Source: an uncultured Bacteroidales bacterium (GTDB taxonomy: Bacteria; Bacteroidota; Bacteroidia; Bacteroidales; UBA932). Taken from it: 64,000 nt of DNA. The translations under genes and the position numbers were made by a program. The stretch lies in assembly GCA_944326325.1 (NCBI GenBank), contig CALVDQ010000007.1, positions 1 through 64,000 of the forward strand, in the 5' to 3' direction. The notes below the pieces were generated by a model, which was not told the DNA's origin, ran no database searches, and saw only the letters and a list, made by a program, of their open reading frames with translations. Shown piece by piece: positions 55,540-63,281 of the stretch (the stretch's first letter is position 1; each line of letters begins with the position of its first letter).

Positions 55540-58059
55540 ATGGACAGGATGCGTACTTTGTTTTCTTTTCTTGCCGCAGCCGTGATATGCACCGGAGCTT
55601 ATGCGCAGAGGACCGAGACATTGCTTGAAAAGGGATGGAAGTTTTCCAAAGGCGACTTTTCCGGCGCGGCCCTGGCCGGATTCGATGATTCCGCCTGGGA
55701 AACTGTGCGGATTCCGCATGACTGGGCCATTACCGGACCTTTCGACAGGAACATTGACCTGCAGGAGGTCGCCGTGAAGCAGAACCTGGAGACAGAGGTC
55801 TCCCTGAAGACCGGAAGGTCCGGCGGCCTGCCTTACATAGGCACGGGCTGGTACCGGCGGACCATTTCCGTACCGGAAGGCAGCAATGCCGTCCTCCTGT
55901 TCGACGGGGCGATGAGCGAAGCGAGGGTCTACGTGAACGGGAAAGAGGTCTGCTATTGGCCTTATGGCTATAATTCGTTCTGGTGCGACATCACTGATGC
56001 CGTGCACGGCGGAGAGAACCTCCTGGCAGTAAGGCTGGAAAACAAACCGTATTCGTCGAGGTGGTATCCCGGGGCAGGACTGTACCGGAATGTCCGTCTC
56101 ATAGTCACCGGAAGTACACGCATTCCAGTGTGGGGAACGCGCATCACCACACCTTCCGTGAGCCGTGAGCGTGCCGAGATTGACATGGAAACGGTCGTGG
56201 CCGGCGGCTCCGGCTCCGGAAATGCCAGGCTTGAAACGAGGATCTACGATGCAGGAGGTGTCCAGGTGGCATCTTCTGCATCGGACGTGAGCCTTTCTCC
56301 CGGGGAGCAGACGGTAGGACAGACGTTCTCCGTGGAGAAACCGGACCTGTGGTCCCCTGATTCCCCTGCACTGTACCGGGCCGTGTCCGAACTCCTGGAT
56401 TCCGGAGGACGTACGCTTGACCGTTATGAGACAGTCTTCGGCATACGCTCGATAGAATTCCGGCCTCATGAAGGGTTTTTCCTGAACGGGGAAAAGACCA
56501 TGTTCAAGGGAGTCTGCAACCATCATGACCTGGGTCCGCTCGGGGCGGCCGTCAATGTTTCGGCCATCCGTCATCAGCTGGAGCTCCTGAAGGATATGGG
56601 CTGCAATGCCATAAGGACTGCCCATAATATGCCGGCCCCGGAACTTGTACGTCTGTGCGATGAAATGGGGTTCATGATGATGATCGAGCCTTTCGATGAA
56701 TGGGACATAGCAAAGTGCCGGAACGGTTATCACCGGTTTTTCGATGAATGGGCCGAAAAGGATATGGTGAATATGCTCAGGAATTTTCGCAACCATCCGT
56801 CCGTGGTTATGTGGAGCATCGGGAACGAGGTCCCGACCCAGTGCGACCCGTCCGGCCGCGAGGTGGCGGCTTTCCTGCAGGACATCTGCCACAGGGAAGA
56901 CCCTACAAGGCCGGTAACCTGCGGAATGGACCAGGTGGACTGCGTGCTGGAGAACGGGTTTGCCGCCGTATTGGACATCCCCGGCATAAACTACCGGACT
57001 TTCCGCTACGGGGAAGTCTACCGCACTCTTCCGCAGGGGCTTGTTCTCGGTTCCGAGACATCGTCTTCGGTGAGTTCGAGGGGAGCCTACAAGCTGCCTG
57101 TCATGAAACGGTACGGCGCGGTGTACGAAGATCACCAGTGCTCGGCCTATGATGTGGAGTCCTGCCGCTGGGCGAACATCCCTGATGTGGATCTTGCCTT
57201 GTCGGAAGATTGCGGATGGCTGATGGGGCAGTTCGTCTGGACAGGGTTCGATTATCTCGGGGAACCCAGCCCGTATGATACCGATTCCTGGCCGAACCAC
57301 AGTTCCATGTTCGGTATCATCGACCTTGCTTCCATACCGAAGGACAGATACTATCTTTACAGGAGCGTGTGGAATGACAGAGAACCGACCCTTCATGTCC
57401 TTCCCCACTGGAACTGGGAGGGGATGGAAGGCAGGAATGTCCCGGTTTTCGTGTACACGAGCTGGCCCGAGGCCGAACTTTTCATAAACGGCAGGAGTTT
57501 CGGACGTAAAAAGAAGTCCGGTACAGGGTATGCAATCCCTGTGGACTCCGTGTATGTCTCGCTGTATGATTCATGCAAGGGGCTCGGGGATGTGAACGCT
57601 CCGGTGGAGTCGAGGTTCAGGCTCATGTGGCCTGAGGCGGTGTACGAGCCAGGGGAACTGAAGGTCGTGGCCTATGACGGCAACGGTCGCCAGGCAGCCG
57701 TCCGGACGGTCCGTACCGCAGGAGAGCCTTGCCGTATAGTACTCGGGACTTCTTCCGTTTCCCTGGAGGCGGACGGCAAGTCCCTGGCCTATATCACCGT
57801 TTCCGTGGCTGACAAGGACGGGAACCCGTGTCCGCTGGACAGCAGCCTCATACGGTTAAAGGTGTCCGGTGCCGGTACCTTCAAGGCGGCGGCCAACGGT
57901 GACCCGACGTGTCTGGAACCTTTCCATATCCCGCAGATGCATCTGTTCAACGGGAAGCTTACCGCTATAGTGTCTTCTTCGGAAACTCCCGGAGAGCTTG
58001 TATTCGAGGCCTCTTCCGACGGACTCGCACCTGCTTCGGTGACGATAGATGTGAAATAG
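55540..58059 (+). CDS. GH2 beta-galactosidase-type enzyme
   Basis: 839 residues with a signal peptide ending at AYA-Q. Jelly-roll sugar-binding domain (WYRRTISVPEG, LLFDGAMSEARVYVNGKEV), Ig-like domain, TIM barrel with general acid/base Glu430 in VVMWSIGNEVPTQ and nucleophile Glu506 in LVLGSETSSSV, then DUF4982-type and Big-like domains at the end. Family members act on beta-galactosides but also glucuronides and mannosides; the barrel type here is that of Bacteroidota beta-galactosidases. It starts 1 base after the DUF4886-GH3 gene, so they work as a pair. Confidence 0.92.
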   Translation: MDRMRTLFSFLAAAVICTGAYAQRTETLLEKGWKFSKGDFSGAALAGFDDSAWETVRIPHDWAITGPFDRNIDLQEVAVKQNLETEVSLKTGRSGGLPYIGTGWYRRTISVPEGSNAVLLFDGAMSEARVYVNGKEVCYWPYGYNSFWCDITDAVHGGENLLAVRLENKPYSSRWYPGAGLYRNVRLIVTGSTRIPVWGTRITTPSVSRERAEIDMETVVAGGSGSGNARLETRIYDAGGVQVASSASDVSLSPGEQTVGQTFSVEKPDLWSPDSPALYRAVSELLDSGGRTLDRYETVFGIRSIEFRPHEGFFLNGEKTMFKGVCNHHDLGPLGAAVNVSAIRHQLELLKDMGCNAIRTAHNMPAPELVRLCDEMGFMMMIEPFDEWDIAKCRNGYHRFFDEWAEKDMVNMLRNFRNHPSVVMWSIGNEVPTQCDPSGREVAAFLQDICHREDPTRPVTCGMDQVDCVLENGFAAVLDIPGINYRTFRYGEVYRTLPQGLVLGSETSSSVSSRGAYKLPVMKRYGAVYEDHQCSAYDVESCRWANIPDVDLALSEDCGWLMGQFVWTGFDYLGEPSPYDTDSWPNHSSMFGIIDLASIPKDRYYLYRSVWNDREPTLHVLPHWNWEGMEGRNVPVFVYTSWPEAELFINGRSFGRKKKSGTGYAIPVDSVYVSLYDSCKGLGDVNAPVESRFRLMWPEAVYEPGELKVVAYDGNGRQAAVRTVRTAGEPCRIVLGTSSVSLEADGKSLAYITVSVADKDGNPCPLDSSLIRLKVSGAGTFKAAANGDPTCLEPFHIPQMHLFNGKLTAIVSSSETPGELVFEASSDGLAPASVTIDVK

Positions 58060-58123
58060 CCCCGCCACGGGACCTTCCGGTATGGCCGCGGACCGATGAA
58101 ACTTGAAAAATTTCTGATATGAT

Positions 58124-58154
58124 TTTGAATATTAAAAAAATAAATCTACTTTTG
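58124..58154 (+). promoter_or_regulatory. HU gene promoter
   Basis: TTTG (58124-58127), 19 bases, then TACTTTTG (58147-58154) followed by CACG. Near-perfect consensus, 44 bases before the HU ATG. Confidence 0.85.
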
Positions 58155-58198
58155 CACGAATTAGCGGATAAGTGTTTATTTTTTTAATATTTATAGCA

Positions 58199-58474
58199 AT
58201 GACAAAGGCAGAGATTGTAAACGAAGTCGCTAAGGCGACCGGAATTGAGAAAATCACGGTTCAGACTGTTGTAGAGGCGTTTATGGAGAGTGTAAAGGAT
58301 TCTTTGGCAAAAGGCAATCCGGTTTATCTCAGGGGCTTCGGCAGTTTCATCATCAAGCACAGGGCAGAAAAGGCAGCCAGGAACATCAAGCAGAAGACTA
58401 CCCTGACTATTCCTGCACACGATATCCCGGCTTTCAAACCGGCAAAAATTTTCATGAATATTGTTAAGAAATAA
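58199..58474 (+). CDS. HU-family DNA-binding protein
   Basis: Small histone-like dimer-forming protein, 91 residues from ATG 58199. MTKAEIVNEVAKATGI, LRGFGSFIIKHRAEKAARNIKQ and PAHDIPAFKPAK are HU/IHF signatures, with the proline at the tip of the DNA-binding arm. The 30-residue DUF1713 gene follows after 18 bases, and RNase G comes next: a gene order found in other Bacteroidota. Confidence 0.96.
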   Translation: MTKAEIVNEVAKATGIEKITVQTVVEAFMESVKDSLAKGNPVYLRGFGSFIIKHRAEKAARNIKQKTTLTIPAHDIPAFKPAKIFMNIVKK

Positions 58475-58492
58475 TCGTTAAAACTTTTGATT

Positions 58493-58585
58493 ATGCCAAG
58501 CGGTAAGAAAAGAAAGAGACACAAGATGTCTACGCACAAGCGTAAAAAACGCTTGCGCAAGAACAGGCATAAGAAGAGAAAGTAA
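58493..58585 (+). CDS. DUF1713 (AURKAIP1/COX24-type) mini-protein
   Basis: A 30-residue extremely basic peptide: MPSGKKRKRHKMSTHKRKKR and then LRKNRHKKRK. It matches the COX24/AURKAIP1 C-terminal domain family, whose mitochondrial members are small-subunit ribosomal proteins. A ribosomal role is therefore likely. It lies between HU and RNase G and is too short for most ORF callers. Translated length and stop (58583-58585) were checked by hand. Confidence 0.9.
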   Translation: MPSGKKRKRHKMSTHKRKKRLRKNRHKKRK

Positions 58586-58604
58586 TTTCTCGTCTGCCGA
58601 ACAT

Positions 58605-58638
58605 AAGGTGGTGTCGGGACGGCACCCCTTTGTTTTTT
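58605..58638 (+). terminator. Terminator after HU-DUF1713
   Basis: A stem of about 10 bp (58605-58615 with 58621-58630, one bulged T and one G-U pair) is followed by a T-rich run to 58638. It may be partial, letting some transcripts enter the RNase G gene 26 bases on. Confidence 0.7.
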
Positions 58639-58663
58639 ATGGGGAAACCTCTAATGATAATTA

Positions 58664-60220
58664 ATGGAGCCATCTGTAAAAGATCTTATTGTTGATGTAA
58701 ATTCAACCGAAGTCTCGATAGCTCTGCTGGAAAACCACAAGCTTATCGAACTCAACAAAGAGTCGAGCCAGGGCCACAACTTCTCCGTCGGGGACGTGTA
58801 TCTCGGAAAGGTGAAGAAAATACTTCCGGCCCTGAATGCCGCCTTTGTGGATATCGGTGATGAAAAGGAGGCTTTCGTACATTATCTTGACCTGGGGCTG
58901 TATTTCAGCTCGTTCGACGAATTCGTGAGGAAGATCAACCCGAACACGGACCACAAGGCCCTGTTTTCGAAAATCAAGATAGGTCCTGTCCTGCAGAAGG
59001 AAGGCCGTATCGAGAATGTCCTCACTCCCGGTCAGATGATGATTGTACAGATAGTCAAGGAACCGATTTCCACGAAGGGGTCCCGACTGACTGCAGAAAT
59101 TTCATTGGCAGGACGCAATATTGTCCTTCTCCCCTTTGCGGAAAAGGTGAGCGTATCCCAGAAAATATCGTCCAAAGAGGAAAAGCGGAGACTGGAGACC
59201 CTTGTCAGGAGCATCCTTCCGAAAAACTACGGGGCCATCATCAGGACAGCTGCCGAAGGCAAGAACGCAGCCGTGCTCGATGCCGAACTGATGTCCCTTA
59301 TAGAGAAATGGGAAGGTTCCTGGAAAAAGATCGCTCAGTCCAAGTCCATCCAGTTGCTGTTCACTGAATACAGCAAGACCACCACGGTCCTCAGGGACCT
59401 CCTGAACGATTCGTTTTCCAACATCTACATAAACAACGAATCGGTCTACGAGGAAGCGAGAAAATACATCTCGCTCATATCTCCCGAGCAGGAAAAGATT
59501 GTAAGGCTCTACAAGGAAGACCAGCCGATATTCGACCATTTCGAAGTCACAAGGCAGATCAAGAGCTCTTTCGGGAAGGTGGTGCCGATAAGGCAGGGTG
59601 CGTATCTTGTGATTGAGCACACTGAAGCATTGCACGTGATCGATGTCAACAGCGGTACACGTTCCAAGAACAAGGAACAGGAACAGAACACTTACGACAT
59701 CAACTGCTTTGCCGCCGAGGAAATCGCCAGACAGCTCAGGCTCAGGGATATGGGCGGCATAGTGATAGTCGATTTCATCGACATGGAGAGCGTCGAGCAC
59801 CGTAACCAACTCTTCAAGCACATGCAGGAGCTCATGTCCGGCGACAGGGCAAAGCACAACGTGTTGCCTCTCACGAAATTCGGACTCATGCAGATCACTC
59901 GCCAGAGGGTCCGGCCGGCCACTGAGATCAATACCACGGAAGTGTGCCCGGCCTGTCACGGAACCGGCAAGATCTCCTCGAGTCTTGTGATAGACGAGGC
60001 CATAGAACGGAAACTTTCATACTATGTTTCCGAGAAGGGTGTCACCTCCTTCATCCTCAAGACGAGCCCTATACTGGGAGCCTACCTTTCCCGGGGATTG
60101 TTTTCCATCATCGGGAAATGGAAACGGAAGTACAAATGCAAAATCAGGCAGGTGGAGGTCACGGACTTCACTGTCCTGCAGAATGAATTGTTTGATGAGA
60201 AGGGGAACAGGCTCGAATGA
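58664..60220 (+). CDS. rng: Ribonuclease E/G family endoribonuclease
   Basis: 518-residue endonuclease for rRNA maturation and mRNA decay. S1 domain (about 38-130) with VGDVYLGKVKKILPALNAAFVDIGDEKEAFVHYLDLG; RNase H-like and DNase I-like subdomains with the magnesium-binding aspartates in HVIDVNSGTRSKNK and GGIVIVDFIDME; LPLTKFGLMQITRQRVRP; and a Zn-link CPACHGTG (Cys428, Cys431). No C-terminal scaffold domain, so it is RNase G-like in length. Confidence 0.95.
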   Translation: MEPSVKDLIVDVNSTEVSIALLENHKLIELNKESSQGHNFSVGDVYLGKVKKILPALNAAFVDIGDEKEAFVHYLDLGLYFSSFDEFVRKINPNTDHKALFSKIKIGPVLQKEGRIENVLTPGQMMIVQIVKEPISTKGSRLTAEISLAGRNIVLLPFAEKVSVSQKISSKEEKRRLETLVRSILPKNYGAIIRTAAEGKNAAVLDAELMSLIEKWEGSWKKIAQSKSIQLLFTEYSKTTTVLRDLLNDSFSNIYINNESVYEEARKYISLISPEQEKIVRLYKEDQPIFDHFEVTRQIKSSFGKVVPIRQGAYLVIEHTEALHVIDVNSGTRSKNKEQEQNTYDINCFAAEEIARQLRLRDMGGIVIVDFIDMESVEHRNQLFKHMQELMSGDRAKHNVLPLTKFGLMQITRQRVRPATEINTTEVCPACHGTGKISSSLVIDEAIERKLSYYVSEKGVTSFILKTSPILGAYLSRGLFSIIGKWKRKYKCKIRQVEVTDFTVLQNELFDEKGNRLE

Positions 60221-60232
60221 GCTGTTCCCCTT
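60200..60232 (+). terminator. Hairpin across the rng stop codon
   Basis: 60200-60214 pairs with 60219-60232 (one bulged G, loop GAAT); the TGA stop at 60218-60220 lies at the loop edge. No T-run follows. Likely terminator or 3'-end stabiliser. Confidence 0.6.
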
Positions 60233-60254
60233 CCGGGTCTTGAAGAAGGGAGGT

Positions 60255-60700
60255 CTATTCCAGACGTTTGCGTACGAACCATGACTCGCCGAAGGATATT
60301 CCGAAAGTCAGTCCCAGCGAGCTTTCCGAAATGGTATTGCGGTTGACGGCAGGGAAACTGTAGCGGTTGAAATTCAGAGACCAGTAGAAGGACGTGGCGT
60401 TGCGCAGGGGAAAGGACATCCCGGCGGAAACTCCCCAGTTCAGTCCGGGACTCCCGCTCGCGACGATATAGGAATCATCGACCGATGCCCCTGCCATGAA
60501 CTTTATCCTTTTCCAGAGCGCCGGACATCGTATTTTCCCGGGACATAGCTCAGTCCTACGGTTATCCTGTTCCTGTCCTTGAACCTGATGACGTCGGAGC
60601 CGCTGTCTATGGCGGAATACTGCTGGAAAGAGTAGTCTATGCCTACGGTGAACTTTCTTACCTGCGGGGAGAATGCCGGCTCAGGAAGGACCACGACCTG
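60255..60700 (-). pseudogene. 3' remnant of an outer-membrane protein gene
   Basis: Minus strand reading gives beta-barrel-like sequence: FTVGIDYSFQQYSAIDSGSDVIRFKDRNRITVGLSYVPGKYDVRR, then, after a shift of frame near 60,515, LWKRIKFMAGASVDDSYIV and on to ISFGESWFVRKRLE. The two parts join naturally only if one base is missing or extra. The 5' part of the gene is absent: upstream of about 60,690 the frame runs into the antisense of Kelch codons. The repertoire (alternating strands, aromatic girdles) fits an FadL/OMPP1-like or other barrel, not resolved. Confidence 0.7.
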
Positions 60701-60884
60701 GGAATACGACCCTTCCGGGGACGTCTGGACGGAAAGGTCCTCCTTCGAGGCCGGGACACGCAGCGAGGCGGTAGGTTTTTCCCTTGACAACCGCGGTTTC
60801 GTGCTTACCGGGAAAAGCGGGACCTATCAGTATGACGATATGTGGGAATTCTTTCCTGGAGATGAACTCAACGAGAACGACTGA
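60690..60884 (+). pseudogene. 3' remnant of a Kelch-repeat protein gene
   Basis: In frame with the stop at 60,882-60,884: TWEYDPSGDVWTERSSFEAGTRSEAVGFSLDNRGFVLTGKSGTYQYDDMWEFFPGDELNEND. This is one full Kelch blade and the start of the next, as in Bacteroidota Kelch-repeat lipoproteins. Upstream of about 60,690 the sequence belongs to the outer-membrane protein remnant on the other strand. No start codon, promoter or signal peptide remains. Confidence 0.75.
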
Positions 60885-60910
60885 CACTCTGTCATAATGT
60901 CATTGCACCG

Positions 60911-60949
60911 GCCTACGCGGAAAAGGAGCTTCTCTTTTTCCGCGTAGGC
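60911..60949. terminator. 18-bp hairpin across the fur stop codon
   Basis: 60911-60928 pairs with 60932-60949 (one G-U pair, 3-base loop). It encodes the last residues and stop of the minus-strand fur gene, and a TTTTT lies in the right arm. It could terminate both fur and the former Kelch gene. Confidence 0.75.
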
Positions 60950-61374
60950 TTTCCTATAAGCTGTATGTCAATGTGGTCGATGCTGTAGCCGCGGAAACGG
61001 CGCTTGGACAGGTGCTTTTCGATCATTTCCTGCAGTTCGTTGTCTATCACGTCCTTGTATATGTGATTCTCGCAGTCGTATATGTGGAAATGCTTGAAAG
61101 TGTTCACATCGAAGTACATCTTGTTGTTCGCGCTCAGACGGTGATGGTATATCCCGAGAACGGCAAGATTGGTAAGAATATTGTAGACGGATGCGACCGT
61201 GACTTTCGTGCTGCTGTTTTTCTGTATGTATTCCGTCACCATGTCTGCGGATGCGTGCCCGAGCTTCAGCATGGCTTCATGAACCGCGAGCCTCTGCGGC
61301 GTGGCTTTGAGGGAATGCGTCTTAAGGACGCTTTTGAACTGGTCTATATTCGATTTCTGGGCCTGATTAGTCAT
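60913..61374 (-). CDS. Fur-family transcriptional regulator
   Basis: About 153 residues from ATG 61374 (ATG 61383 adds three residues but would leave almost no leader). The winged helix THSLKATPQRLAVHEAMLKLGHASADMVTEYI and VTVASVYNILTNLAVLGI match Fur/PerR. The metal region reads HFHIYDCENHIYKDVID: the CxxC structural zinc pair of typical Fur is replaced by CxxH, and no C-terminal cysteine pair exists. So the sensed signal (iron, peroxide or other) is uncertain. Confidence 0.88.
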   Translation of the reverse strand: MTNQAQKSNIDQFKSVLKTHSLKATPQRLAVHEAMLKLGHASADMVTEYIQKNSSTKVTVASVYNILTNLAVLGIYHHRLSANNKMYFDVNTFKHFHIYDCENHIYKDVIDNELQEMIEKHLSKRRFRGYSIDHIDIQLIGKPTRKKRSSFSA

Positions 61375-61392
61375 AATATGCAATTAACGCGG

Positions 61393-61423
61393 CAAAATTA
61401 AGAAAAATTTGCTTCCGGGCAAA
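61393..61423 (-). promoter_or_regulatory. fur promoter
   Basis: Minus strand TTTG (61420-61423), 19 bases, then TAATTTTG (61393-61400) followed by CCGC. Near-perfect consensus, directly ahead of the start codon. Confidence 0.8.
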
Positions 61424-61457
61424 ATAAAATTGAAATATTCAAAATTAAGGAACAGAT

Positions 61458-62324
61458 ATGAAAGACAAAGGGATTCCGTTCGGGAATTATTCTTCATGTG
61501 CTCTCGTTACAGGAGCGGCGGGCGGCATGGGCCGTATCTATGCCGGGATGCTCGCTGAAAACGGGTATAATCTCATCCTGGTGGACATATCCCGGGAGCG
61601 CCTCGAGGATACTGAACGGGAGGTCAGGTATATGGCGGAGGCTGTCTGTGAAGACCGGGGCATTGACTCCGGAGCATTCCGGGTCCTTTCATTGCCGCAG
61701 GACCTTTCGAAGCTTGACGCTGCGTCCCGGATTGCAGCGGCTGCGGCAGATTCCGGATTTGAGGTGGATATCCTCATCAACAATGCAGGACTCTTTTTCG
61801 TCAGGGAGATTGCCTCTGCCGACAGGAAACTCCTGTCCGCCATAATGATGGTCCATGCCTACACCCCTCTCATGCTGTGCAGGGAGTTTGTGCCCGGCAT
61901 GAAGGAGCGCGGACGCGGCCATATCCTGAACATATCTTCCCTGGCGGCCTGGATGCCATGGCCGGCCCTGGGAATGTACGCAAATACCAAACGCTTCATC
62001 AAGGCTTTTTCCCGCTCGCTCAGGATAGAGTGCCGCGGTACCGGAGTCAGCGTCACGACCGCCTGTTTCGGGGCTGTCGATACTCCGCTTTATCCTCTGA
62101 AGCCTTCCCTGAGGCGGCTTGCCGTCCGGATTGCGGTGATGATTCCTCCTCGCAAGGCTGCAGGAAAGGCGTTGAGGGCGATGTTCAAGGGCCGGAGGAT
62201 GCTGATGCCTGGGCTCGTGAACCATATTTTCCTTCCGCTGGTGGCCGTCATGCCGGACTGGATCATCGGCCCTGTGTATTCAGCCGTCAGAAAACATTTC
62301 CCTTCGGTTTGTCAGAACGGGTAA
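61458..62324 (+). CDS. Short-chain dehydrogenase/reductase
   Basis: 288-residue NAD(P)-dependent oxidoreductase of the classical SDR type. Cofactor motif TGAAGGMG (about 19-26), NNAG (about 109), catalytic Ser in HILNISSLAAW and the YANTK (YxxxK) pair. The hydrophobic C-terminus LVNHIFLPLVAVMPDWIIGPVYSAV resembles DltE-like or membrane-associated SDRs. Substrate unknown. No clear TAnnTTTG box is seen in the gap to fur. Confidence 0.9.
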   Translation: MKDKGIPFGNYSSCALVTGAAGGMGRIYAGMLAENGYNLILVDISRERLEDTEREVRYMAEAVCEDRGIDSGAFRVLSLPQDLSKLDAASRIAAAAADSGFEVDILINNAGLFFVREIASADRKLLSAIMMVHAYTPLMLCREFVPGMKERGRGHILNISSLAAWMPWPALGMYANTKRFIKAFSRSLRIECRGTGVSVTTACFGAVDTPLYPLKPSLRRLAVRIAVMIPPRKAAGKALRAMFKGRRMLMPGLVNHIFLPLVAVMPDWIIGPVYSAVRKHFPSVCQNG

Positions 62325-62338
62325 ATTTCATATCTTTG
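62308..62338 (+). promoter_or_regulatory. trxB promoter inside the SDR 3' end
   Basis: TTTG (62308-62311), 19 bases, then TATCTTTG (62331-62338) followed by CAAG. It overlaps the SDR stop codon (62322-62324) and starts trxB with a leader of about 15 bases. Confidence 0.85.
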
Positions 62339-62360
62339 CAAGATTCATAATCATTGGAAA

Positions 62361-63281
62361 ATGGAAAAGATAAGATGTTTGATTGTCGGAGGCGGTCCGG
62401 CAGGTTACACGGCGGCGATTTATGCCGCTCGGGCGAACCTGTCTCCGGTGCTCTATGAGGGCATACAGCCGGGAGGCCAGCTTACGACCACTACCGATAT
62501 AGAGAATTTCCCCGGTTTCGGGGAGGGCATCGGCGGACAGGCGCTGATGGATGCCATGAGGTTCCAGGCGGAGCGTCTCGGGGCGGATCTCAGGCACGGG
62601 ACCGTGACGGATGCCGACCTTTCTTCAAGGCCGTTCAGGCTGACAGTGGACGCCGGGACACAGATCCTTGCCGAGACCCTGATCATTGCCACAGGGGCTA
62701 CGGCCCGTTATCTCGGGCTGGAGTCGGAGGAGAAGTTCAAGGGGATGGGCGTGTCCGCCTGCGCCACCTGTGACGGTTTCTTCTACAGGAACAGGAAAGT
62801 GGCCGTTGTGGGAGGCGGGGATACCGCCTGCGAAGAGGCTGCCTATCTTTCCAATATCTGTGAAAAGGTGTACATGATAGTGCGCAGGGATGTTCTCAGG
62901 GCTTCTCAGGCCATGCAGAAGAAGGTCCTGGAGACCCCGAACATAGAAATACTCTGGAACTGCAACACCCAGGAAGTCCTCGGAGACCTTTCAGGGGTGA
63001 CCGGAGCACGTTTGCGGAGGAAGGACGGGGAGGTTTTCGATATAGCGGTGGACGGCTTTTTCCTTGCCATCGGCCATCATCCGAACTCCGAAGTCTTTTC
63101 GAAGTGGGTGGATACGGACAGCAACGGATACATAATGACGGACGGCAAGTCTTCCAGGACCAATGTGGAAGGCGTGTTCGCAGCCGGAGACGTGCAGGAT
63201 CCGTCCTACAGGCAGGCTGTCACTGCCGCCGCGTCCGGATGCGTCGCCGCCCTGGATGCAGAGAGATTCCTTAATTCATAA
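62361..63281 (+). CDS. trxB: Thioredoxin-disulfide reductase
   Basis: FAD/NADPH enzyme that keeps thioredoxin reduced; 306 residues. FAD motif GGGPAGYTAAIYAARA, redox centre SACATCDGFF (Cys134, Cys137), NADPH motif GGGDTACEEA and the C-terminal GVFAAGDVQDPSYRQAVTAAASGCVAALDAERF. Its stop shares a base with the bamD start (TAATG). Confidence 0.97.
   Translation: MEKIRCLIVGGGPAGYTAAIYAARANLSPVLYEGIQPGGQLTTTTDIENFPGFGEGIGGQALMDAMRFQAERLGADLRHGTVTDADLSSRPFRLTVDAGTQILAETLIIATGATARYLGLESEEKFKGMGVSACATCDGFFYRNRKVAVVGGGDTACEEAAYLSNICEKVYMIVRRDVLRASQAMQKKVLETPNIEILWNCNTQEVLGDLSGVTGARLRRKDGEVFDIAVDGFFLAIGHHPNSEVFSKWVDTDSNGYIMTDGKSSRTNVEGVFAAGDVQDPSYRQAVTAAASGCVAALDAERFLNS

Noticed and set aside
55519..57408. 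629-codon minus-strand frame inside the GH2 gene
   Set aside because: Same reason: shadow with His/Arg/Pro-rich composition.
58060..58123. Terminator after the GH2 gene
   Set aside because: Only short imperfect GC-rich complementarity; no T-run.
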